Assembly: GCA_038131595.1 (NCBI GenBank)
Contig: JAYPPR010000008.1
Span: 1,550,001-1,614,000, forward strand
DNA: 64,000 bases
Direction of reading: 5' to 3'
From: UBA9926 sp038131595
GTDB lineage: Bacteria; Pseudomonadota; Gammaproteobacteria; Pseudomonadales; Azotimanducaceae
The notes beneath the pieces are model-generated. The model made no database searches. It worked only from the letters and a program-made list of their open reading frames with translations, and was not told the DNA's origin. Of this stretch, positions 27,919-37,046 are shown piece by piece. The stretch's first letter is position 1. Each line of letters begins with the position of its first letter. The position numbers and the translations under genes were made by a program.

Positions 27919-29070
27919 TCACGAGCATGGTCCGAAAACTGACAGGCCTTTATAACTCGGAGAAGGGCGCAGTAAGAGTAAGTTCAAATTGCCCTTGATC
28001 TCATCATCACGCAGACACGTGACCTTCACGACATCACCCGGTTGGCGGTTCTCGAGTAACGAGAGCATAGAGTCTTCGTTGGTAACCGGCTCGCCATCGA
28101 TGGCGATGATGACATCTCCTAGGTGAATGTTGCCTCGAACGTCTTCGCGCACACCAATCATCCCGGCTTTCGCAGCTGGGAGTCCTGGTTTGACTGCAAA
28201 TAACACCACGCCTTTGATTTTTAGTCGGCTTGCCCATGAGTCGGACAGCGTCTCAATGCCCAAAACACGCCGGTAAAGGCGACCGTACTTTTGGAGTTGG
28301 GGAATAATATTTTTGAGCGTTGCGACTGGAATCGCAAAGCCAATCCCCGCGCTTGCACCTGACGGACTGTAAATGGCGGTATTGACGCCGATTAATTCGC
28401 CTTTTGAGTTCAGTAACGGACCGCCTGAATTACCAGGGTTAATGGCTGCATCAGTCTGAATAACGCCCGAGATCGTCCGATTATTCATGGACTTAATCTC
28501 TCGCCCTAGTGCACTGACGACACCCACCGTGAGTGTTGTATCCAGTGCAAAGGGGTTGCCGATGGCCAACACTTTTCTTCCAACTGCCAGCTGGTTTGAG
28601 TCGCCAAGTGGCAGGGAAACGAGCGCTTCATTTGGCGCTTTGATCGATAAGAGTGCGATGTCTTTTTCGGGTGATGCGCCTACGATCTCTGCCTCGTAGC
28701 TATTACCCGACTGCAGGGTGATCGTGATTTTGTTGGCGCCATAAACGACATGAAAGTTAGTGACGATTAGGCCGCTTTCATCCCAAACGAAACCGGTACC
28801 AGAGCCTTTTGGTATCTCCATGACGTTGAGAGAAAATCGACGACGGCGCAACTGGGTGTTAGTGACGAACACCACAGACGGGCTCGCTGCCTCAAATACG
28901 CTGATGTTGTTGGCTTCATCGCTGGTAAGGTCAATGCCCGGGGCAGGCGCTGGACGATCTGCTGCTATCGCTTGGTTAAGCGCAGGTCGCGCCGTATCTC
29001 GCGAGTCTGGGGTAATAAAAACGAAAACGATGAGCGAAAGGGCAATGGCGCCCAATGAGAACCGAACCAC
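27919..29070 (-). CDS. Membrane-anchored trypsin-like serine protease with PDZ domain (Deg1/DegS-like)
   Basis: This 383-residue protein has an uncleaved-looking N-terminal anchor (about 4-19), a trypsin-like domain and one C-terminal PDZ domain. The catalytic triad is complete: His107 in IVTNFHVVYGA, Asp137 in PEKDIALL, Ser215 in NPGNSGGPLL. The domain order is that of DegS, but the sequence recalls plant chloroplast Deg1, for example KGSGTGFVWDESGLIVTN and IYSPSGASAGIGFAIPV. It starts with GTG at 29070 preceded by GAGGGA. It follows tolC by 37 nt and may share its transcript. It is probably a periplasmic quality-control protease. Confidence 0.9.
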   Translation of the reverse strand: MVRFSLGAIALSLIVFVFITPDSRDTARPALNQAIAADRPAPAPGIDLTSDEANNISVFEAASPSVVFVTNTQLRRRRFSLNVMEIPKGSGTGFVWDESGLIVTNFHVVYGANKITITLQSGNSYEAEIVGASPEKDIALLSIKAPNEALVSLPLGDSNQLAVGRKVLAIGNPFALDTTLTVGVVSALGREIKSMNNRTISGVIQTDAAINPGNSGGPLLNSKGELIGVNTAIYSPSGASAGIGFAIPVATLKNIIPQLQKYGRLYRRVLGIETLSDSWASRLKIKGVVLFAVKPGLPAAKAGMIGVREDVRGNIHLGDVIIAIDGEPVTNEDSMLSLLENRQPGDVVKVTCLRDDEIKGNLNLLLLRPSPSYKGLSVFGPCS

Positions 29071-29107
29071 AGTATTCCCTCTCTCAGCGCGCCTCGGTCA
29101 CGCGGCG

Positions 29108-30463
29108 CTATTGTTCTAACGGTTTGACCTGTGTCACAGATTTACTGACATCAATAAACCGATTGAGTTCAACGAGATCCTGTTGGTCAAGGCTGCCAAC
29201 AAGCTGCTTCAGTCGCAACGTATTTTTGATGTACTGATAGCGAGCGCTAGCGAATTGGAACTCAGAGAGGAAAAGTCGTTGCTGGGCGAGGAGTACGTCA
29301 ACAATATTTCGAGTGCCCACTTCATACCCGGTTTGGGTCGCGGCGAGCGCTGACCGGCTGGATTCAATGCCTTGGAGTCGGGCTTTCACTCGCGCGACGT
29401 CCGTATTGATCGCGGAAAACAGTGCGCGTGTGTTTTCTGCCGTCTGGCGCTCAACGAGGTCTAAGTTGTTCTGCGCCTCGTCCAGCTGAAACTGAGCCTG
29501 CTTAACGCCCGAGCGCGTTGCGCCTCCCGAAAAAACCGGGATCGTGAGGTTCACCGAGTAAAACTCAGATTCTACTTCTGGCAGCGAGAAGACCGTGTTG
29601 TCGGTCTTCTGATTTGACCATGAGACTTGGGCGTCGAGTGTCGGTAGGTGTCGAGATTGATTAATCCGGACTTGCTTTTGCGCCGCCTCGACGCCCGCCT
29701 TGGCTTGCAGTACCAGCGCATTGCTCGCCATCGCCGCATTCACCCAGGCTTCTTCGTTAGCGGGTTCCGGTGATCGAACAGGAAAAGCTTGTTGTAGCGG
29801 GTAGATTTCATCAAAAGACCGCCCGGTTAGTCGAACCAGCGGCTCGAAGCTTCGGGTTTGCGCCCCCTCGGCCTCGATAACATTGACGGTGGCGCTATCA
29901 AAACCGGCCTTAGATTCCAGCACGTCGGTGATGGCGACCAGTCCCACATCAAACCGTTGCTGGACCTGCTCCAGCTGACGTTTGACAGCGTTTTGCTCAG
30001 CCATGGCCGCGTTGAGGCCGTCTTGACGCTCGAGAATCGTGAAGTAGGTGTCCGCCACCCGCACAATCAGTTCGAGCGCTTCGCCATCTCGCAAGGCGCC
30101 CGCTTGCGATCGAATCGCTTTAGCTTGCTGATATTGAAACCACCGATCGGCTCGAAAAATGGGTTGATTCATTCCAGCGGACAGTCTCTCCGTCGGGAAA
30201 CTCGAGCTTGGCGCGACGGATTCGGGGACGCCAGGGTAAGACCTGCTTTCATCAGTATAGCTGCCAGATACGACGATGCTCGGCAGTAAGCCCGCTCGCG
30301 TTTGAGGCACGATTTCACTGCGCGCGAGGTAGGCCGCTTCGGCTGCACCGATTTGAGGATCGTTTTGAATCGCCAGCTGATAAACCTCTGCGAGGCTAAC
30401 GGCCTCCGCACGAGCGGTGCCAGAGACTAAGCTTGCAATGAAAAGGATCAGTAACGTCCGCAT
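29108..30463 (-). CDS. tolC: Outer membrane efflux protein TolC
   Basis: TolC forms the trimeric outer-membrane exit duct for type I secretion and RND/ABC efflux pumps. The 451-residue protein has a signal peptide (MRTLLILFIASLVSGTARA) and two OEP repeats, seen as VYQLAIQNDPQIGAAEAAYL in the first half and a homologous MASNALVLQAKAGVEAAQKQ in the second. The C-terminal NIVDVLLAQQRLF and YQYIKNTLRLKQ segments are typical. The second ATG (30463) starts the signal peptide cleanly; one three codons earlier is possible. No lipobox is present. Confidence 0.93.
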   Translation of the reverse strand: MRTLLILFIASLVSGTARAEAVSLAEVYQLAIQNDPQIGAAEAAYLARSEIVPQTRAGLLPSIVVSGSYTDESRSYPGVPESVAPSSSFPTERLSAGMNQPIFRADRWFQYQQAKAIRSQAGALRDGEALELIVRVADTYFTILERQDGLNAAMAEQNAVKRQLEQVQQRFDVGLVAITDVLESKAGFDSATVNVIEAEGAQTRSFEPLVRLTGRSFDEIYPLQQAFPVRSPEPANEEAWVNAAMASNALVLQAKAGVEAAQKQVRINQSRHLPTLDAQVSWSNQKTDNTVFSLPEVESEFYSVNLTIPVFSGGATRSGVKQAQFQLDEAQNNLDLVERQTAENTRALFSAINTDVARVKARLQGIESSRSALAATQTGYEVGTRNIVDVLLAQQRLFLSEFQFASARYQYIKNTLRLKQLVGSLDQQDLVELNRFIDVSKSVTQVKPLEQ

Positions 30464-31002
30464 GGCATCCATATCCCAAAAAATCTGTGCCCGGTGGGGG
30501 CCAAAAAGTAGGAGTAATACGTAATTTGTTGCTTACGCGCCCACATCCTCCGCCGATTCGCGAAGGGGGGCCTACTTTACGCACATCGAGACGGTTTGGC
30601 CACTCTTGTTGACTCGTGGTGCCCCCTGTCTATCCCGCGCGCAGCTCGACAGGCGGGCGCAAGTATCTTACTCAATTGAGCGATATCCTATGTGTGATAC
30701 GGGTATCGCGAGAAAATCTGTTGCTCGAGGTTTGCAGTCTGAGTCTTGGTTCTGCCGGGCAGATTCGCCGCTGTTGTGCTGCGTCCGGGGATATGACCGC
30801 CCACGTCTAGTTCGGCCCCGCTTAAGAATCTGGTCTCAACAGGTTGGTTTCAAAAATCCAGCTAAAAAAAGCGGGTTTAAAAACTGGATTGAAAAAACCT
30901 AATTAAAAAGCCGGTTCGAAAAAGCTGGGTCGTAAAGTGCTTGATTACAAACGACCCTGTGTTTGAGTCTTTAACCGATAAGGGCCCTGTTTACTTTTAC
31001 GC
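30464..31002. other. 539-bp intergenic region upstream of tolC
   Basis: This gap lies between the amidase stop and tolC start, both on the minus strand. It should hold the tolC promoter. It contains a 10-bp palindrome CTCAATTGAG at 30671-30680, an inverted repeat GATAC-GG-GTATC at 30696-30707, and the degenerate tandem repeat listed separately. A 98-codon plus-strand frame (30606-30902) lacks family features and runs through the repeat, so I do not call it a gene. Confidence 0.5.
30852..30945. repeat. Degenerate ~14-bp A-tract tandem repeat
   Basis: About seven imperfect units of 13-14 bp follow each other, each starting with a run of A and then a short mixed stretch: aaaaatccagct, aaaaaagcgggttt, aaaaactggattg, aaaaaacctaatt, aaaaagccggttcg, aaaaagctgggtcg, taaagtgcttgatt. 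The rough consensus is AAAAAgCtGGgTtg. It lies upstream of tolC. Confidence 0.7.
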
Positions 31003-32394
31003 TTAGGATTCTAGATAAACCTTGGGTTTTGGTAGTGGATCGAGATGAGGCTCAAGGAATCGAGCAACGGACAGACATCGCTCCTCCATGAGCGGTGGCG
31101 CAACAATTTGGATGCCGACAGGCAACCCTTTGTCATCGGTTGCCGATGGCATACTGAGCCCCGGCCACCCCGTTAGGTTGAACGCCTGAGTGTAGAGATA
31201 GTCGTAGGGGTTTTCTTCTTCATCGTGCAACGGCGCGGTTCGTCCGTTGACAGGGCAAAGGATGACATCGACTGATTCAAACACGCTTCGCATGCTGCTG
31301 CGGTAACCATCCCACAATGAAATTAAATGACTAAGCTCGCTGGCGCTCAACTGTGATTTGGGTTGGCTAAGAATACGCTGCAAACGCAGAGAGGGCGTCT
31401 CGGTGCCCGATGCGTGGAGCTGATCATTGATCATCTCGTGATCGTCAGCATTGAATAACTGGCCGTACAGCATCGAAGTCATTTCAATGCCTTCTGGCCT
31501 GATTTCACGCACATCGCAACCCGCGTCCGCGAGGGTGTTGATCAAGCCGCTCAAGGACTCCTTAATTGAGTCGCTCGTTGTGCCTAGGCCGTGGTCGGCA
31601 AAAAAACCGATCCGCAGCTGCGTCACCTCTTCGGTCCCAGCAGTGTCTGGCGTATCTAGGGTGTAAGGGTCTGTATGGTGCGGACCTTGGATGATCTTGT
31701 AGATCAGGGTTAGATCGTCAAGCGAGCGGGACAGTGGTCCAATTTGGCTGAGCGGTGCGAGTAACCCGGTGCTTGGCAGCGCGTTGCCTGAGGTGGGAAC
31801 GCGGCCGGTGGTGGGTTTTAAGCCGTATACGCCGCAGAAATGAGCCGGTAAACGAATACTGCCGCCGGTGTCAGTGCCTAAATCGATGGGTGTTCCGCCT
31901 GCGGCAATTAGCGCGGCAGCACCGCCTGAGCTACCGCCTGATGTTCGGTCGAGGTCGTGAGGATTGGAGGTTCGTCCAAAAATAGAATTGTCGGTCTGGT
32001 AAGACAGCGTCAACTCTGGCGTGTTGGTTTTACCCACAAGAATGGCACCGGCTCCGCGGAGTCTCGCAACGCTGATCGCGTCGTGTCCCGGTCGATGCGC
32101 AGTGCGACCCTCGGTGCCCCAGGTGGTATTCATATCAAAGGTGTCGAGACTATCTTTGATGGTCATGGGAATGCCATGGAGTGGGCCGACGATTTCCCCT
32201 TTTGCGCGTAGCGCGTCCGCCTTTTCTGCATAGCGCATACTCAGCTCGGGGTGGGTCGTCACCACAGCATTAATGAGTGGGTTCAACTGATCAAAGCCTG
32301 CAAGTGCTTGCTCGACTAACTGCACCGAGGTGGTTTCACCTCGCTCAAGCATGGTCGCGAGCGATGATAAAGAGAGATTCAGGAAGTGGGGCAT
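31003..32394 (-). CDS. Amidase signature family protein
   Basis: This 463-residue protein is an amidase of the Ser-cisSer-Lys class, which hydrolyses carboxamides. The triad is complete: Lys80 in GIPMTIKDSLDT, Ser155 in TSGGSSGGAAAL, and nucleophile Ser179 in GTDTGGSIRLPA. The start was placed at the ATG at 32394, with AAAGGGA about 8 nt upstream, not at the longer frame start. It is a free-standing amidase, not the GatA subunit, since no gatB or gatC is near. The substrate is unknown. Confidence 0.92.
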   Translation of the reverse strand: MPHFLNLSLSSLATMLERGETTSVQLVEQALAGFDQLNPLINAVVTTHPELSMRYAEKADALRAKGEIVGPLHGIPMTIKDSLDTFDMNTTWGTEGRTAHRPGHDAISVARLRGAGAILVGKTNTPELTLSYQTDNSIFGRTSNPHDLDRTSGGSSGGAAALIAAGGTPIDLGTDTGGSIRLPAHFCGVYGLKPTTGRVPTSGNALPSTGLLAPLSQIGPLSRSLDDLTLIYKIIQGPHHTDPYTLDTPDTAGTEEVTQLRIGFFADHGLGTTSDSIKESLSGLINTLADAGCDVREIRPEGIEMTSMLYGQLFNADDHEMINDQLHASGTETPSLRLQRILSQPKSQLSASELSHLISLWDGYRSSMRSVFESVDVILCPVNGRTAPLHDEEENPYDYLYTQAFNLTGWPGLSMPSATDDKGLPVGIQIVAPPLMEERCLSVARFLEPHLDPLPKPKVYLES

Positions 32395-32741
32395 GACGGG
32401 TTCCCTTTGTTGGGTCGATGATAAGAGCAATAGCCCCATGGCTCAATTGTTATGGCGTCTTCGGGGCGAAGGGAACCACTATCGATGATGGAGACAGGAC
32501 GTGAAGGCGGAGCGCTGGCCGATAGGAAATGTTCCGGCTGCCGCTAGGCACCCAATCGCGTCTATTGATCCCTCGTTAATTCATGCGCGTCCGCGTGTTT
32601 GGGCAGCTATCAAATGCTTTTTAACCTTCGCGGTGGTGTCGAAGGTTGAGCACCAGTCACGCTCGGGGAACAGTTAGCAGTCGCCGCAAACAAAGGAGAG
32701 TTAAATCTCGTATTAAACCGTGTTGCGGTGTAGCCGGCTGA
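32395..32741. promoter_or_regulatory. Intergenic region between ileS and the amidase gene
   Basis: This 347-bp gap holds the end of the ileS transcript and the amidase promoter. Its clearest element is the inverted repeat at 32623-32647. Otherwise I see no open frame worth calling and no good promoter match. Confidence 0.4.
32623..32647. repeat. Perfect 8-bp inverted repeat with 9-nt loop
   Basis: AACCTTCG and CGAAGGTT flank a 9-nt loop downstream of ileS. On the minus strand, the direction of ileS transcription, the stem is followed by AAAAAG, not a T-run, so it is not a standard Rho-independent terminator. It could be an operator, an mRNA-stabilising hairpin or a Rho-assisted stop. Confidence 0.6.
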
Positions 32742-35700
32742 TCAATCAGATGGTGCCCTGACCACACTGAGCGCTAAACGTAGGGAGGCGCCGTCAATAT
32801 CGGACTCGAGATCGGGCCGAGCTAGTTCATCAGAGATGGTAAGCGTCGTGGTGAGCGTCTCTTTACAAACGTATTGCTCATGCGCTGCAAGAGCGGATAG
32901 CAGTGACGGTGCAGCCGCGATATGGGTATGAATACGATCGGTGACATTAAAACCGAGTTCCTTTCTGAGCTTTTGCATGCGACTCACGATCTCCCGCGCC
33001 AGCCCCTCTTCAATGAGGGCCTCGGTGAGATCGGTTCGTAGCTCAATCGACATGAATCGATCGGAAACGGTGTCTGTTCCCTCGCGCGCTTCGCGAAAGA
33101 TCAAAATGTCATCGACGCCGAAGGTTTCGTTGTCGATGGTGAGTGTCTCAGTATCGAGCAACGTCTTAATGGCTTGGTGATCCAAGGCTTCGATTTTCGC
33201 TTTGACGTCCTTAAATGCCGCGCCAAACCGCTTGCCGAGCACCGGAGAATTCGGTTTAGCGTAGAGATTAATGAATCTAGACTCGTCGGTTTCATAGGTG
33301 ACAGTCTTCACATTCAGCTCTGTTGAGAGGTAGTGCTCAAGCCGCTTGATCTCGTCGAGCAACGCTTGATCTTCGTGAATGACTGTCAGGTTGGCGAGTG
33401 GGAATTTGGTTTTCACTTTGGCCTGATTGCGCTTCTGGCGGCCGAGCAGAATGACGCTTTGCATTCGAGCGACGGCTTGCTCGAGGAGCGTCTGAATCAT
33501 GGATTCATTCGGTGTCGGGTAGTCGCAGAGATGAACGGACTTTGCCGCACCAGACGTCTTCGGTAGCGATTGATACATTCGCTCGGCCAAAAATGGCGCG
33601 AATGGCGCCATGCAGAGGCTGAGTTCTAGCACCACCTGATGCAACGTTGCATAAGCCGACAGTTTGTCCTCTGTGACAGACTCAGCCCAGAACCTGGCTC
33701 GGTTCAGGCGGATATACCAATTGGTTAAATCCTCGATGAAGTCAAACAGTGCCGGGACCACGTTATACAGGTGGTATTGCTCCATTTCCTTGCTGATATT
33801 CGCTTTGAGCGATTGCAATCGAGATAGGATCCATTGATCCATGATGTTGTCAGAGGTCGTCGCTTCGTGTTGGTCCGGCGACCAGCCGTCGATATCGGCA
33901 TAGGTTTTCAAAAACCGGTAAGCGTTGAGCCATGGCAGGAGTGCCCTGCGAATCATGTCTTTGACGCCCTCATCCGAAAAACGTTGCTCTTCGGCGCGCA
34001 CCAGACCTGAATTGATCAAATAAAGGCGCAGCGCATCGGCTCCGTAGCGCTCCATCAATTCATCGGGCGGCGTGTAATTCCGCAGCCGTTTGGACATCTT
34101 CTTGCCGTCTTCAGCCATGACGATGCCGTTGACGATGACGTTTTTGAAGGGGTGAGTATCGTAGAGTGCGGCGCCCAGAACGATCAGGGTGTAGAACCAT
34201 CCCCGTGTTTGATCGAGGCCCTCTGCGATGAATTCAGCCGGGAATCCTTGCTCGAATAGCGTTTCATTCTCGAATGGGTAATGCAGCTGGGCATAGGGCA
34301 TGGACCCGGATTCAAACCAGCAGTCCAGCACTTCCTCGATTCGCCGATAAGTCCCTGGCTCTCCCTCCCGCTGGAAAGTGAGATGGTCCACATATTCTCT
34401 GTGAAGGTCTGTTACTCGATGACCGGTCAGTTCTGCGAGCTCATCAATGGAACCGATGCAGTGCATTGACCCTGTTTCGTCATTAATCCAAATGGGTAGC
34501 GGCGTGCCCCAGTATCGATTGCGCGAGATGGCCCAATCGGTCGCGCCTTTTAGCCAGTTGCCCATGCGCCCCTGCTGGATGTGCTCGGGAACCCAATGGA
34601 TTTGCTCGTTCAAGTGGGTGAGTTTGTCCCTGTGTTCCTCAACTTTCACATACCAAGAGTCGATGGTCCGATAGATGATGGGGGTGTCTGATCGCGGGCA
34701 AAACGGATAGCTGTGCTGGATGACCTCTTGTCTGTAAAGAGACCCTTGGTCTTTGAGGTGGCGGATGATCTGCCGATCAGCTTCTTTAACATGAAGCCCC
34801 TCAAAATCGGTGACAGGCGCGATGAACTGACCTGCCATGTCAACGGGGCACGCCATCGCGGTAACGCCGGCGGCTTTGAAGACACGAAAATCGTCCTCGC
34901 CGAATGCGGGTGCTTGATGGACGATGCCAGTCCCTGCTTCTGTCGTGACGTAGTCATCAACCAGCACTTGGAAAGCGCCTAAGTCCTCCTGCTCTGCAAA
35001 GTAAGGAAACAGCGGCTCGTACTTCAAGCCGGCGAGCGTACTGCCTTTCATTTGCTCGACCGGTGTGAGCGTCTTGTCCGTCTCATAGGCGGATAGTCGA
35101 GCCTCTGCCAAAATGACATGCGCGCCGATGGATTCGTCAAAGACTTTGACGTAATCGATGTCGGGGCCGACGCACAAACCGAGATTGGACGGTAGTGTCC
35201 AAGGCGTCGTCGTCCAGGCGGCAAGGTAGGTGTCGTCATCATTGACCTTAAACAGCACAGTAACCGCCGGGTCTTGGGTGTCCTGGTAGTTACTGCCTGC
35301 TTCGAAATTAGATAACACGGTGCCGAGCGCGGTAGAAAACGGAACGACTTTCTCTCCGCGATAAATCAGGCCCTTGTCCCACAGCCTCTTAACCACCCAC
35401 CAAACGGACTCCATGTACCAGGGTTCCATGGTTTTGTAGTCGTTATCAAAGTCGACCCATCGGCCAATACGGGTGATGGTTTTACGCCACTCTTGCGTGT
35501 ATCGAGAAATGATTGAGCGGCATTCGTCGTTGTAGCCCTTGACGCCTAGTTTTTCGACGGCTTCGCTCGAGGACATGCCAAGCGACTTGTCGATTTCGTG
35601 CTCGATGGGCAGTCCGTGACAGTCCCAACCAAAGCGCCTTTGGACGTAGCGCCCTTGCATGGTGAAGTAGCGCGGGACGACGTCCTTTAAAATTGACCCT

Positions 35701-35894
35701 ACCAGGTGCCCATGATGGGGAAGCCCGGTGGCAAATGGAGGACCATCGTAAAAAATGTAAGGTGCCCCGTCTTTGGTTTGATCGAGACTCTGCTGAAAGA
35801 TCGCTTCGCGCTCCCAGAACTCGAGGATGTCATGCTCAGACTCGACAAACGAGAAATGGTCATGATCAGGATTGCTCTCGATGGACTTGCTCAT
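32742..35894 (-). CDS. ileS: Isoleucyl-tRNA synthetase, eukaryote-like type 2
   Basis: IleRS charges tRNA-Ile with isoleucine. This 1050-residue protein has the class I HIGH motif as GLPHHGHLVGS, the editing (CP1) domain with AAWTTTPWTLPSNLGLCVG, and KMSKS as GKKMSKRLRNYTPP. The length and motifs such as WDCHGLPIEHEIDK place it in the eukaryotic/type 2 clade (IleRS2), not the ~940-residue type 1 enzyme usual in gammaproteobacteria. No lspA or ribF is adjacent, as expected for a non-canonical locus. The ATG at 35894, with GGAG 6 nt upstream, is preferred to an upstream ATG at 35918. Confidence 0.95.
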   Translation of the reverse strand: MSKSIESNPDHDHFSFVESEHDILEFWEREAIFQQSLDQTKDGAPYIFYDGPPFATGLPHHGHLVGSILKDVVPRYFTMQGRYVQRRFGWDCHGLPIEHEIDKSLGMSSSEAVEKLGVKGYNDECRSIISRYTQEWRKTITRIGRWVDFDNDYKTMEPWYMESVWWVVKRLWDKGLIYRGEKVVPFSTALGTVLSNFEAGSNYQDTQDPAVTVLFKVNDDDTYLAAWTTTPWTLPSNLGLCVGPDIDYVKVFDESIGAHVILAEARLSAYETDKTLTPVEQMKGSTLAGLKYEPLFPYFAEQEDLGAFQVLVDDYVTTEAGTGIVHQAPAFGEDDFRVFKAAGVTAMACPVDMAGQFIAPVTDFEGLHVKEADRQIIRHLKDQGSLYRQEVIQHSYPFCPRSDTPIIYRTIDSWYVKVEEHRDKLTHLNEQIHWVPEHIQQGRMGNWLKGATDWAISRNRYWGTPLPIWINDETGSMHCIGSIDELAELTGHRVTDLHREYVDHLTFQREGEPGTYRRIEEVLDCWFESGSMPYAQLHYPFENETLFEQGFPAEFIAEGLDQTRGWFYTLIVLGAALYDTHPFKNVIVNGIVMAEDGKKMSKRLRNYTPPDELMERYGADALRLYLINSGLVRAEEQRFSDEGVKDMIRRALLPWLNAYRFLKTYADIDGWSPDQHEATTSDNIMDQWILSRLQSLKANISKEMEQYHLYNVVPALFDFIEDLTNWYIRLNRARFWAESVTEDKLSAYATLHQVVLELSLCMAPFAPFLAERMYQSLPKTSGAAKSVHLCDYPTPNESMIQTLLEQAVARMQSVILLGRQKRNQAKVKTKFPLANLTVIHEDQALLDEIKRLEHYLSTELNVKTVTYETDESRFINLYAKPNSPVLGKRFGAAFKDVKAKIEALDHQAIKTLLDTETLTIDNETFGVDDILIFREAREGTDTVSDRFMSIELRTDLTEALIEEGLAREIVSRMQKLRKELGFNVTDRIHTHIAAAPSLLSALAAHEQYVCKETLTTTLTISDELARPDLESDIDGASLRLALSVVRAPSD

Positions 35895-36008
35895 GGGGCT
35901 CCAATGAGTTCGTGACATAGAGGCGTCAGCGCCTCGATGAAAAGTCGGTGGCTGAAGGGATTTTGATGGGGCGCAAGCATAGCGAGCGGTACCTTGGTGT
36001 CAAGCCAG

Positions 36009-37046
36009 TCAAGGTGCGCGCGAGGGATTCTGCACGCCCGAAACGCTGCCCCGAAGATTGATTTTTTCAAGGACTGCTGCAACTAACGGTTCGATTGGAA
36101 AAGGCTGATACCAATCGGGTGCGTTAGGGTGGTGGATCGAGCTAGTACCAATCAGCTTAAACGACCATTGCTCTTTCTCGGAACGGGCTTTCAGCTCGCG
36201 AAGGCGTTCCCAAGCGGGGCCGGAGAAGACGGGGTGCACACAGGCGACGGTGATGTTCTGAGCGCCGCGCTCTAGTAACTCTGAGACGGCCGAAACGACT
36301 GACCCTGCAGTGTCGATAATGTCGTCGACCAGCAGGATGTCTCGCCCTTCCACTTCGCCGATCAAGGTCGAGCGTGAAACCGAGTTGGGCTTCGAGTAAT
36401 CCCGTTCCTTAGACAGGGCGGCAAGGTCAGCGGACAGTTCCTCAGCGTAGAGTCGCGCGTTTTCGAGGTAGCCCACATCAGGGGAGACGACCACATCCGC
36501 CTTGTGCCCTTGCGCTGCCAGCCACGGTGCAAACTGTTTGGTGAGAAAAATGTTCTCAAGGTGAGCCTGTGATGGATTGAACATTCCAGCGATCGAGTCA
36601 TTGTGAATCTCTACGGTGACGACTCGATCGGCACCGGCGCTTTGCAGCATCCTCGCAAAGAGGCCAGCACTGATGCCTTCTCGAGTTCGACCCTTCCTTT
36701 TGTCCTGCCTTGCGCCGGGATAGTAAGGCGTTACCGCTGTGATGTACTGAGCGTCGGAGAGCGCCGCTGCCTCAACGGCATGCAGCAACATGATGAAACG
36801 ATCGTAGATACTTTTGTCGTCTTGTTCTCCGACCATGCTCTGAAAAATATAAACATCGTGCCCTCTGACATTGGCTTCGATCTCAATTTTTCCTTCACCG
36901 CAGGCAAACCAGGTTTCTCTTGTTGGCAAAAGGGACAGGCCCAAATGCTCGGCAACGGTCTCTGCCATTGATTGGCCCGACCCACAGGTCATCAGCGCCA
37001 TGGGGGCACGGGGATTCCTTTCTTGCGTCGTTGAGGCATTAGTCAT
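36009..37046 (-). CDS. prs: Ribose-phosphate pyrophosphokinase (divergent)
   Basis: This enzyme makes PRPP from ribose 5-phosphate and ATP for purine, pyrimidine, His and Trp synthesis. The 345-residue protein has the catalytic loop PYYPGARQDKRKGRTREGIS and the PRPP-binding loop ILLVDDIIDTAGS. It departs from the ~315-residue bacterial class I enzyme: the usual DLH...IQGFF segment reads VEIHNDSIAGMFNPSQAHLE here, and the N- and C-terminal ends are longer. The ATG at 37046 overlaps the purN stop by 8 nt, giving a purine-linked operon. It could be a second Prs or the only one. Confidence 0.88.
   Translation of the reverse strand: MTNASTTQERNPRAPMALMTCGSGQSMAETVAEHLGLSLLPTRETWFACGEGKIEIEANVRGHDVYIFQSMVGEQDDKSIYDRFIMLLHAVEAAALSDAQYITAVTPYYPGARQDKRKGRTREGISAGLFARMLQSAGADRVVTVEIHNDSIAGMFNPSQAHLENIFLTKQFAPWLAAQGHKADVVVSPDVGYLENARLYAEELSADLAALSKERDYSKPNSVSRSTLIGEVEGRDILLVDDIIDTAGSVVSAVSELLERGAQNITVACVHPVFSGPAWERLRELKARSEKEQWSFKLIGTSSIHHPNAPDWYQPFPIEPLVAAVLEKINLRGSVSGVQNPSRAP

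Noticed and set aside
30606..30902. 98-residue plus-strand open frame ending in a GFKN repeat
   Set aside because: The repeated peptide comes from the A-tract tandem repeat, and the rest has no protein-like features or ribosome site.
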